From NCBI GenBank assembly GCA_000310025.1, contig FN649727.1, positions 8,722,813-8,786,812 of the forward strand: 64,000 nucleotides of DNA, read 5' to 3'. A program made the position numbers and the translations under genes. Shown here piece after piece: positions 50,901 through 61,400 of this stretch; positions within the stretch are counted from its first letter, which is position 1; each line of letters starts with the position of its first letter. This DNA comes from Ectocarpus siliculosus (taxonomy: Eukaryota; Sar; Phaeophyceae; Ectocarpales; Ectocarpaceae). The notes beneath the pieces are model-generated. The model saw only the letters and a program-made list of their open reading frames with translations. It had not been told where the DNA came from and ran no database searches.

Positions 50901-52135
50901 CCCGGCGAATTCCTCGTCTACGTGTTGTGTCTGAGCCCACATCCTTCCGTCGTCTAGTATCAAGTATACGATCCGTGTGATACTTCCTATTAATACGTCG
51001 AGTGACAAGCGCCAAGCAAGGGTGGTATACGGCTTACATGACGTCCTCGTGGTTGCTCATCATCGACGCGAGCTGGGCAAGCCCCAGAGTAGCCAGGAGA
51101 AGCTGCACACCAACACACAGGGGGGTGGCAAAGCGAGAGACAGACGGGCCGGAGACACAGAAAAACGGAGAGATGAAGCTAAGCGCTAGCCTAGAGCTTA
51201 CAGCAGTATGTGACATGTACACCATCAAGAACGAAACATCGAAATGAACAATGAAGCATGGCATGCTCTCTTTGGGTGGAAAGTGTCGTTTTGGTGCGTG
51301 GTACGCAACATTTGTATTTCTGTGTCTATCTGCCTGCTCCTCGGCCGCACCTCCTCTGCATAGCACGCGTCGTGCTCGAGTTGTGCTGCATATCTTGTAG
51401 CGTAGGTCAAGGATTAGCTACAATATCAAGGATGCAATGGTGGCGAAGGAAAGTCCTCTCACTCTCACAAGACTTTTATGGAAAAGGACAAGCAAGGTGA
51501 CACACACCATAACTGATCACCGACCGTTCAGCATCGAACATGCACCACACATTCCGCGGACAGTCCTTTGAAAGGTGGTGGTACTCGTCGCGCTCGACAA
51601 GCAGGAGGGCCTCACAGGATGTACGCCATTTTTGCGAGGTGCCTCCACTTCAAGCGTGTTTATATGGTACTGTAAGGGGCTTTAGGTGGGGGTGTGCTGC
51701 TGCTACAGGCTACAGGTTGCGACGATCGGAACATTAATTTGGAACCGGGAAATCTGCGGATCGATGCAGCAGTAGTGTACACGCCCAACACTTTGGGTCT
51801 GGGTTGGTCCATGCTGCTTCGGTAACGTCGAAAGAAACATCGCGTGGGCTGGTGTCTGGGCTAGCCTTGGCTTTGGGTAACGCCAACCAGTGGGAATGTG
51901 CGATGGTCCACCGGAACCTGCGGCGTGCAGTTTTGTCGCGTGCGTTGCGGCACAAGCAGCACCAGGGCAGCAGGGTGGAACTTTCAGGCAACAGGGCAGA
52001 GATACCCACCTGAAACAGCCCGTAGTCCCGGTCGCTAGCTTCCTTCGTAGCCAGCTTGAACATGCCCAGAACAACGACGTATGACGCCGCCACGCAGCAC
52101 CAGTAGATGGTGAAGCGTGCCAAGGTGGAAACCAT
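44920..52135 (-). CDS. Membrane-anchored short-chain dehydrogenase/reductase, 414 aa, 11 exons
   Basis: Exons in coding order: 52135-52010, 51102-51038, 50665-50542, 49700-49616, 48955-48846, 48320-48201, 47549-47403, 47025-46866, 46313-46196, 45829-45716, 44995-44920. They total 415 codons with every phase compatible. The N-terminus has hydrophobic stretches (IYWCCVAASYVVVLGMF; INYGIIATVAAAAVA) that probably anchor it in a membrane. The Rossmann fold is classic: VVIITGSNTGVG (residues 106-117, dinucleotide loop), ACRSEEKARKAI, LDLSS, LILNAGVM (N204), VNSS (S254/S255) and YANSK (Y280, K284) complete the catalytic tetrad, then NPGIVMTGISRDM. It resembles retinol dehydrogenase/WW-oxidoreductase-type SDRs and should use NAD(P)(H). 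The substrate is unknown. The start is the first ATG; an upstream in-frame GTG at 52168 is not used. It shares about 420 bp of upstream DNA with the next gene. Confidence 0.93.
49541..49616 (-). repeat. Four 19-bp tandem units each carrying a 5' splice site
   Basis: Four copies of a 19-bp unit (CATGATACGTCTTCTTACC on the plus strand, the last with one change) abut the end of SDR exon 4. On the coding strand each contains ATGGGTAAGAAG, so four identical-looking donors lie 19 bases apart at 49615, 49596, 49577 and 49558. Only the first keeps the frame into exon 5. Confidence 0.9.
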
Positions 52136-52555
52136 CTTGGCGGCCGCGAGGTTGAGATACCTATTCACTTTTCACTTTTCCGCAGGCAGGCGAAGCTGAA
52201 CGGATGAACGGATGTCCGCAGGATGCTTTTCGACGGCCACACCTCGCTTGCTTGCTTTCACACCGTCCGCTCCTTCCCACCAGATAGGGTGTTTGAACTC
52301 TCTCGCACTATATTTACCCGAAGCGTGTCGAGAAACGCGCTGAGTGTTAGTAGCGCCAGTTGAGACAGCAGACAGCTGAGCTTCTGAGAGAGGAGACCAC
52401 GACACCAGCTTAGAGGGGCTCCGCGGATGACAACAAACATGTACAAGGGAGGGGTGCTGCCCACTGCCACCTCGGCTCTCTGCTCTCTGGTCCTCTTTCC
52501 TCTGATTGCTTGTGCACTCTCTCTCTCTCTCGCTCTCGCGCACACTCTGCGAACC
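52136..52555. promoter_or_regulatory. Bidirectional promoter region between SDR and the 208-aa protein gene
   Basis: The SDR ATG (52135, minus) and the ATG at 52556 (plus) are only about 420 bp apart and point away from each other, so their promoters must overlap here. A CTCTCTCTCT run lies at about 52518-52532, close to the plus-strand start. No TATA box is evident. Confidence 0.6.
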
Positions 52556-53602
52556 ATGGCGAAGGCGGGCGAAGGGCTGTTCAAGAAGTACATTCCCAAG
52601 GACATTCATGAGAAGGTGGTTTTTTTAATGGAACCCCCCCTTGTGATTTAGTTGTCGATGACGATTATGCGGCGGAACCTTGTCAATCGAGGCAACGTGT
52701 CCCAACGACGCAACCCACCGTGCGCTGCTTGCGTGTGGCAGCCTCGACAAGTCAGCGTCACTCGTTGTGCATGGGCTACTGAAGACTTGATTCGAAAATT
52801 TTACGCATTTACGATGAGAAACGAAGTCTAGGTCTATCTGTTCCTTGATGGATAAACAGAAGCTGCCATCCTTGTTCAGAGGAGACCTGAGTTGGGCTAC
52901 TGCTGTAACCCTTTGTTTGTGAGAGAAGGGCGCCGGGAAGGGTGAAGGCCATCCGGTGCTTGGTTGTCGGTACGACGCGGGCTGTTGCGTTGCAGTATGC
53001 GGATATCCGCTGCGGGTTTTGCCAACGTCGCGTATCTGGAGAAGCACTGGAAGGACCGAAGCATTGTCGATATTAGAGCAGCGTCCAGACGGATTTACGA
53101 TGTTCATGTTGTGCGGGTAAAGGTACGTGTGAGCGAGGTCTCCTGTAGTGTGCACTCCTTTGGCTCGTTGCAAGTGTTGCGTTGTAAATTTGGATGCCTC
53201 AGTCTACACTGCATGCAGCAGCACGCAAGTCACGTTTGAGTTTGCTCCAGACTCGACGTCGCCTACGTTAGTCTGGTTCATTGTGGTATATGACAACCAT
53301 CCTTGTCAACTCTACGAGGTTCACATGCCGCTAGCCTGCGTTCGTCTGTCTTTGCCCTTCCTGTGACATGATCAAGACCACCTAATGCCAGTTCTCCCGC
53401 AGGTGGACCTTCACAGATCGACCTCGGTCGCTGTTGATCTCTAAATCCAGCTGTGTATGGAGAGCAAAAAGAAACACCTCGTCATTGTTTTCCAAGGTCA
53501 AAGGGGGTGTTTCTGCTTGCTGCCTCTCACGCGTATAGCGACATCATGACGACAGTGCATATTTCACACACGATCTCTCACCTTGGACTTTCCTTGAACA
53601 TG

Positions 53603-53637
<35 letters not shown>

Positions 53638-56600
53638 ACCTGTTGCTGCCAAACCTGGGTGTCAGATTCGAAATGTCCTGGAGTTCAAGCCCAAGGACCC
53701 CAACCGAGGATGGCAGGTAAACTGTAAACACTCATCCTACAACGCAAAAGTATGAAAGGACAAAAGGAAAGGTAGCGCCCGCCAAGGTCTGGCGATCGAT
53801 AGCTACAGTATCTGGGAAATGTGCGGGCAGGAATCGGTGGACCTCTTTTCCTCCGCCCATCGCACTCCCACCACCATCTCCCTTCGCCGGCCCTTGGTGC
53901 TGCACGGTGTGTTCGCGCATGACTCGATTCTCCGTCCATCACATCCAAACGCTTGCGATCCAGCAACAAAGACAAGAGGCCGGGAAAACCTGAGCTCCAA
54001 CGCACACCCTCTCACCCAGGGCCCTCCCCCTAAAGCTGCGAACCCCTCACCCGCCGCACGCCAACGCCGCTCATGTCGATTTTTTTTCGAAGGTACCTCC
54101 GGCGAAAGCTGCGACGCCGGGGCTAAAGGCAAAGAACGAGTACCGCACGCCTGCACCCAACTCGCAGCCTCAGGCGAACGTACCGGTGTCAGGTGAACCG
54201 CGCGGCAGTGTGTGTGTGGGGGGGAGGTTCCTCAGTTGCCATCTTGAGTGGTAAGATCATTGGCCTCGCATCCCGCTGGAGCCTGCGATGCGAAGATTGG
54301 CGTCAAGAGGCTGGGGAGGGGGCCATGGTCCGAAGACGTGCTTTCGAGAGGGGAGTGTTTGTGGTCCAGAATTGAGGAACCAGCATGAGTCTCTCGTGTT
54401 GTAAGCCATGTTTTTTGTGAGTGGTGCGTGTCACGGCAGCCTTTGTCCGGGACTCTTGAGGGGCTGGTACTTCTGAAAATGGCTCAAAGGACTGCAGAAG
54501 TGTTTGGTTGGGCAAAAACACAAAGCACCAGTGCCCGGATTGCACGTGTTGTCGACGGTTCGGAACGTAGCTGTGCACATGATTGTTGGAGCTTGGATGA
54601 GGGTGGTGTATACCTTACCCGGCAAATGTGCTAGATCAACCCATTCGAGTATCGACCCTGCCAAAGCGCTCGTTTACACACCCTTGCTTCTTCACAAACG
54701 GTCATGGTTTAGGCTGGGACTACGATGCTTCTCACTGCCAATCATCAACTGGTGTGACCCCTGGCCCCACGCTCTCGAATGCTTATCCGGTGTCTCTCTC
54801 GCCGCCGTCCCGCTCTTGTTCACCCTCTTCCGACGGGGGTGGTGGTGTGAATTGGGTCCTGTAGACAACCCCGACCTTCAGTACGACATCGGGTACTTCA
54901 AGAGGGACACCAGGAGGGCGCCGCGGCAGATACACTCTTACGTGGCTCCTTCTCTCAGGATGCTCGCGGATGAACGGGTCAAGGTGGGTGCACATCGTAT
55001 GCATTCATGTGTATGTGTGTGGGGGGTGAATGAAGGAATTGTACCGCAAGAAAGCGTAAACAAGCGCGGGTTGGGGATCCCACCTGACTGGCGGTGCTCT
55101 CGTGGTGTCTGTCTGTCTTTCGAATCTGGTGTCCACGTTTCTCTCCAAATTCTGGTTCTACCTCTCTTGTCCCTCTCGTTTTACTATTTAGATGAGCAAA
55201 AATTACCGAGCGAAGACTTGGGGTGCTGGGACATTCCCCCATCGGTGCGTTTTCGCCTGCCCGCCGCACCCTTGGTTCCACCAAGATGTACGAGAAGTAA
55301 CACCGGTTTCCACCTGGCTCCACAGTCTCAAGCAGGGACGTGCTCTCCGAGCGAGAAATCGGCATGACAAGTCACTTCTCTCACTTCGACCAAAATCTCT
55401 CAGTGGGTTATGAACCCCCTTTTCATCAACTGCATGGGGTAGCAATTTATGACGCGAGGAAGGGTTTGTCGGACCAGGGTGTGTCGGAAAGAAGAACACT
55501 CTATAAAGTTGCGGGAAACGGAAGCACTATCGCCCTCGCCGCCATATGTGCGTTACTGCTGCATTTTTGCTGCTTCCTTACGAACAAGTTTTTTATCGTT
55601 GCCGTTTCGTTTTTACAAGTCTAGATGAATGCAAGACAATCCATCGCTAGCCTTGTCTTCTTGTCTTGTGTGTTACAGGCCCTCGAGCTTATCTCGAATG
55701 AGCTAGGACCTGAAGACCCGGCGCCATCTCAGGGAAACAAGAACCCGGCCGTGCTCAAGTACGACCCCACGGGCCTTCGTAGCACCATGTCGGCCACCAA
55801 CGAGGCTTGGACGGAATCCCTTAAGGTTCGTGTGTGTTTCGTGGTTTGTAGTGTGGGTGTCGTGTGAACTTATCCACCAATCTGTTGCATGTGTATGCCT
55901 TCCTGTGGAAGTGACCCTTCACAAGGGTCTTGCCCTTAATTGGGGTCTTGCCCGATGTCCGATGAAAATGTCCTCCTCTTTTTTGTTCACATTGGCGTCG
56001 CGGTGAGATGTGGGAGATTTTGGTGGAAGAGCATACGGGTTCCAATCCCGCCACCCACGAAAATGTAGCGGTGGTAAACACCAAACACGAGTATGTGGAG
56101 GAACAACGAACAACGAACAACGGAAACATAGTGTTGTGGAAATATTGATGCCGTGGTGGACGTAGCGCACCCGTGAGAGTACGCGCAGGAGGTTGCGAAG
56201 AAGGGAATCGACTCTCCGGTCACCCTCTTAAAGCCTTCTTGTCTAGCAAACCAGTCTTTCAACACCGAGGGGGAGGTGACGATTAGAATCGTATCCCATT
56301 TCTCGTCCGTCGAGGACAAGTACCTCCCTTCACACTTCTCGACGTCTTGGGCGAGCTGTTGTTGTTACTGCTGGTGATGTTTGGCATCGTGTCTGTTGCT
56401 TCTTACATACACTCAAGCACATGATGTCGCCGTTGGTCACGAAAGTGCGCCGGCCCTCTGGATTGTGTTGAGCGTGCGGGTTGTAGAAAATTCGCGTGTG
56501 GGCGAAAAGTGTTGCAGTATGCAACGAGGCGTTCGGCTTGCAGCTTCGAAGATTTTGAAACGTGTTTTGCATGGTTGTCGAAACATTTTTTTTCCCTGTT

Positions 56601-57377
56601 CAGGCGATATGATATTGTGCGATTCTCTCTCCAAACGTATTGCAGGCAAACCGTTCTTCGGCCCTCTCAAATCCCGCCGTTCTTACCCTCAAGACACAAT
56701 ACCGACCTGTTGCTTTCACGAAGGCGTCAAATTCAGTCGCCCGTTAAACCAGACGCACACAACCCTCCCCCCCCCCCCCAACCCGCAAAAACCCCATNNN
56801 NNNNNNNNNNNNNNNNNNNNNNNNNNNNNNNNNNNNNNNNNNNNNNNNNNNNNNNNNNNNNNNNNNNNNNNNNNNNNNNNNNNNNNNNNNNNNNNNNTCC
56901 GCCTGCCGTTTTAAAAATTTTAAAAATTTTTTTTCAAGGTTTGGAAAAAATTTTTTTTCCCCTTTCGGGGGAAAAATTTTTTGGGGATTTTTTCCCCAAA
57001 AGTTTTGGAGGAAAACCTTTTTTTGGCCCTTTAAAATCCCCCCTTTTTTTCCCCCAAAAAAAAAAACCGCCCTTTTGTTTTTCAGAAGGGGTAAAATTTA
57101 TTCCCCCTTTAAACCAAAGGGAAAAAACCCCCCCCCCCCCCCCCCCCCCCCCCGAACCCCAACCATATTTTTCATTTTTTCCGAGACGTCTGTTCACTCT
57201 TATCTCTTCCCTCGTTCGCCCCACCAGGAGTACATGCCCACCCACAATGTGAAGCCGTGGTGGTGGCATTCCGACGTGGACCACGTCGCCGAGGCACAGG
57301 CGAAGGGACTACCGCCCCCGCCGGGACGCCGCATGGACTGGGAGGCACCGAAGAGCTCTAAGGTTGCCAGCTGGTAG
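52556..57377 (+). CDS. Unrecognised 208-aa protein, six exons
   Basis: Exons 52556-52615, 53666-53716, 54093-54192, 54865-54983, 55679-55825 and 57228-57377 give 209 codons including TAG, with all phases compatible. The protein is hydrophilic and Pro/Lys-rich, with no membrane segment or clear signal peptide. It contains YDIGYFKRDTRRAPR, THNVKPWWWHSDVDH and the end GRRMDWEAPKSSKVASW. I do not recognise the family. The YFKRDTRR block recalls, only loosely, the YY(C/F)TRDGRRE block of the complex I subunit NDUFA7/B14.5a, so a mitochondrial accessory subunit is one possibility. Candidate exons near 52996-53122 and 55193 do not fit the phases and were left out. The last intron (55826-57227) contains the N gap and a damaged flank, but the exons either side are intact. 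Confidence 0.75.
53602..53634. repeat. (CTG)n trinucleotide run in intron 1 of the 208-aa protein gene
   Basis: A run of about ten CTG units lies shortly before the acceptor at 53665. Confidence 0.9.
56540..57180. other. Assembly artefact: N gap flanked by a clean and a degraded copy of the same sequence
   Basis: 56798-56897 is exactly 100 N, the usual placeholder for a gap of unknown size. The about 270 bases before it and the about 280 after it align base-by-base in order, but the right copy is full of homopolymer runs (A, T, C and G blocks), as in a poor read tail. Translating both in the matching frame gives the shared KPFFGPLKS and EGVKF. The right side is therefore probably a low-quality read of the left side, not a genuine duplication. 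Confidence 0.85.
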
Positions 57378-58430
57378 AGAAAGAGAGAGAGAGAGAGATA
57401 GCTTGGACAGACGACGCCGGTGCCTACCTGTGCTTGTGTCTGTTTTTTGTCTCGATAAAACAAAGTGTTTTTTTGGTTGGCAGTGATTGCGCTGGTCGCC
57501 ATGCGCCATCGTTGGTCTGGTCTCGCGGGAGAGGAAGCGCGGCTATTGTTTGCGGCAGAGGATGAGGGCGGGTGGAAGGCTCCTTGGCTCCAGGTCGACT
57601 CTAGCTAGAGGGGTCTCGGGGAGAGAGGGTTTCCTTGCAATAGGCTTGCGCCGGTTCCTTTGGAAGGCGCTTTTGTTTCCCTCGATGCGTTGTAGAGGGA
57701 GCCTTGTCCTTGATGCAAAAATATGTCTGTCTCCATGTCTCCATTTTCTTGTTTGTTTTCTGGAGCTTGTATAGCTTTAAGCTGTTGGATAGCCAGGACG
57801 GCGGAAGATCAACGGGGAAGAAAAAAAGATTACGGCAGCGTTAGTGTTTCGTTGTTTCGGGGGGGGGGGCTCTTGTAGGACAACAAGAGTGACCGGCGAA
57901 GACACATTGACTCTGTGATGCATCGTTGCATCTTTTTTTCACGCTCTTCCATGTGTTTGGCTTGATCGCTGTGACCCGAAACTGTCGCGCCGAGGAGAGG
58001 GACGCTCTAATCATATGGCCATATGCAAACGTGATTCCATGTTATCATCCTGCTCTAGCTGTGGTCCTGTTTGTCCGATCGGTACAGCAGTGTCATGTTC
58101 TTGAAAGATCTCTCGATCGCACCACCAGGTGCACATCCTTGCTTGTCACGATACATACCGCTGTGGAGCGTGTCTTTCGGGCAGATGGAATATTCACAAC
58201 ATTAAGATCCACCACCCACTCAACACTTACGGCTTGCGCATGTTTCCAAAGAGCTGAGCTGCCCACTGCCCACAGGCAACGGGATCGGAGGGGGGGCACA
58301 GATTGACATGCAGGATGCCGCTTTTCTCAGAAACATCTCACGGCACCCCCCCGAGTGGCCCTCATGTCGTGCATCATGTCGTATCCATGACACGCAGCGA
58401 CACAATGATCAAGTGAGACAGATACACCAG
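57378..58430. other. Intergenic region upstream of FANCD2
   Basis: It follows the stop of the 208-aa protein gene and precedes the first FANCD2 exon I can support. A (GA)n run lies just after the stop (57380-57398) and a G-run near 57861. No coding sequence is supported, though first FANCD2 exons could be hidden here. Confidence 0.5.
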
Positions 58431-61400
58431 CGAGCAGCTGCTAGCCGCAATGGAAGTGGACTTAGTTCTGGAGTCAGTGGTCAGGAGCCCAACAGCGAGC
58501 GATGCCCTCGGCCTGTGTACTCGGCTCTTGAGGTACTGTAACTGCTGGGACACGGTCGGTGTTTCTGTTTCCCGCCAAGAACAGCGGTCGCCGACTATTG
58601 CAGTGCCAGGGTGTGGCAGGGTGGTGCCGTAGGTGTCGTATGTCTAAAGTAACGCGGTCTGGTGTGTGATTGGTTGTGTGCTGTGCCTTAGTGCAAGGCT
58701 GTCTTTTCTCGTGGGAGAGAGCGTGGTCAAGGTGTGTAATAACCTTCCTTTACAACAACAAACGCAGTGATCCAGCAGCAACAGCAGTTGTGTGTCCGCC
58801 TGGAAGCAAGGGGTTGTCCAAAGATAGCGACAATCGCCAATAACACATGAGGACGGGATCACAGCAGTACCACGCAAGTCGGAGCCACATCAATATCACC
58901 CCCCCCCTACAGGAATAGGCTTTGTTGAGCGAATGTAACTACTCCGGGTGCTAGCCATCGCCTGCTGTACACGGACACACGGACTGCTGTACACGCGGGG
59001 TTCGCGGGACTGTCATCTACGATGAGCCCCCGCTGCGGGGCATCCTTGGCAGGGCTCGCTGTGCCGGAGCTAGGGGGCGATGGTAGATGGACATTTCCTG
59101 GTTGTATTCGGTTGCTTCACCGAGAATTCCGACGTTGTTTGGCGTGTGACGAAAGAGAGGTGCATCTTTTCGTGGGAGTAGATTTGAATTTCGAAAAACG
59201 AAAAGTGGCAGATCTCCGCCTAAACCGCCCGTGCTCTGCGCCGCAGAGCACTCTGCGGACACGAAGTGCCTGTTTTTGTGTTTGAACTGCGTTCATAGGT
59301 TGCTGTGCGTGTATAGACGATCTAGCCGTATCGCGCACTGTTAGATCATATCACGAGATCGCAATTCGAGCAACGTACACTACTGCTGTTTCGACATTCA
59401 CCAAGAAGGCAAGAAGGTGGAGTATCACCTGACGTCTGATAGAGACCAAGCTATAGTCTACGTGTTCATAGTAGAGCAGGGGACCGCTACCGGATTGTTC
59501 TACAAAGTACCAGAGTCTGCATGAACACGGGCTTGATTATGAATTACGCTTCCATTAACAGCAGGGTACTCGCGGTCGGGCCCCGGTGTGTGGCATCGAT
59601 AGTACGTCTCACGCCCTCCGGCAAATCAGCACACATTATGCAACAATGTAGTGGATTAATCAGCACACTACTGCTGTAGTGTATTTGATGCGATACCACC
59701 AGCACCAATTATGTTGCCCGCCTATCAGCCTGCCTTGTGCCCCCTGAACCTGCCACCAACATCCTCTCGGCTTCTGTCTCGCACCCCTTTTCGCGCACAC
59801 CCACAACCCTTCGCCATTTCCACGCTGTGTCGGGGCTGGGCCGTTCTGCCCCATGCGTGGTGCGCAGGCAGGAGAGCACAGGACTGTCGGCCGTGACGGC
59901 GCTGCTCGAAAGACTCCGGATGGGCTTGGAGGTGAGACTGTGGGGCCATCCCCACGACTCGTGACTTGAACACGCCAGTGGTAGTCAGGCGGAGTAGAGC
60001 AGAAGTCTGGGTTGATAGCTACAGCAACCCCCAGACGTTGCTTCTCTCCAATAGCATCCGTGTTGTTAGCGTGTGTGCTCATTCTACATTTCTCAAGGTG
60101 AAAGCCGAACAATAATAAATATCCCGCGTGTGGTGGATGTCAGTATGTACCCCGACACAGCAGTAACACGTCACCAGCGTGATACCACGCCATGGTTTTG
60201 AGCCATGACATGTCGCAATATGTCACGCCCCCTCAGGAGGAGGCCGGCACGCGGACGATCTTGCAGGGCATACGAGGGGCTTGCGCACCACCATCTTCTA
60301 TCTGTGACCAGGTGTGAGATGAGGGCTGGGGGTGACTGTCCGGGATGCCGCCAAACTGTATCTGCCGTGTTTTTTTATTCGAGGGGGGGGGGTGTACTCA
60401 TAGTCGTGCATGGCGTAGTCGTTAGACCATTGACCTCGCATCCCTCCAAAGCCGGGACGGAGCACGCCGGGTTCTCACCGGACCAAGCTCTCACATCACC
60501 AAGCGCGAAGCGCCGTGAGGTATTCGGCGAGTCGCATGAAGGGTGCGCTGCATCTTGCTAAGGGTGTTCGGCATCTTGTGCTTACTTCCTTGCGTACGGA
60601 TGACAGCTGCGTATGACTTAATTTATTTTCTGGTGCGTTCACTTCCAGAGACAGTTGTAAGCGCTGTGTAACTGCCTCGAGGGTGCTTGACCAATTTAAC
60701 ACAACGTGCGATTATCCCCTTCGCGCGGAGTGAGGTTTCTCGGCCCCGCACAACATGATCTACTCGACCAGCAGTCATGGTGTTTTTTCAGCGGCAGGCT
60801 CTTGTTTTTCCCTGAAAACCTGGTGTTGTGGTGATCTTCGAAATCAATGGAATGCGTGGGGTTTAGCGCGTAGATACTTACTTTAGATTTTCGTAGTCGG
60901 TGTGTGATGTGTGATGCATTTCCGTTGAACGCTCTCGTATCACGTTTGTCCGCCCGAACTTTCTTTCCCCTCACCCCTCCCCCGCCCCCGCCCTCGCCGG
61001 CATCGCCTTGCCGGCGTATCGTTTTCATTCCGATCTTCTTCGGCAGCTGTTGCAACTGCTACCGTTGGTCTCGCCCCCGACGGCTCTAGTGGAAGCCCTG
61101 CCGCAGTTCGTAGGAGAGGACCCGGTAGACATCGCCAACGTGGTCAAGGAGTACAAGGACCTGCTGGAGGGAGATCGCTCCATGCTCGTGCACGTCATAG
61201 GGTAAGAGGGGTTTGACACATGTCAGTTTAAATGCATGCTCATGCACGTGTAGGGTAAGAGAGGTTTGGCACGTGCCGTTCGGAGGGTCGCGATGCATTC
61301 TCGTGCACATCAACGTGCGAGATCCTAGTCCGGTCGCCAGGAGACTGAATGTTGCGAATCGTGCTAGTGCACGCGATACTAAATAATAGTGTAAGATGTG

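Noticed and set aside
52996-53122. Possible exon (…LEKHWKDRSIVDIRAASRR) in the 208-aa protein gene
   Set aside because: Length 127 with phase-0 neighbours would break the frame; skipping it joins exons 1 and 2 cleanly.
55193-55248. Possible exon beginning ATGAGCAAAAATTACCGAGC
   Set aside because: Its donor leaves phase 2 while the next exon needs phase 0; the flanking exons join directly without it.
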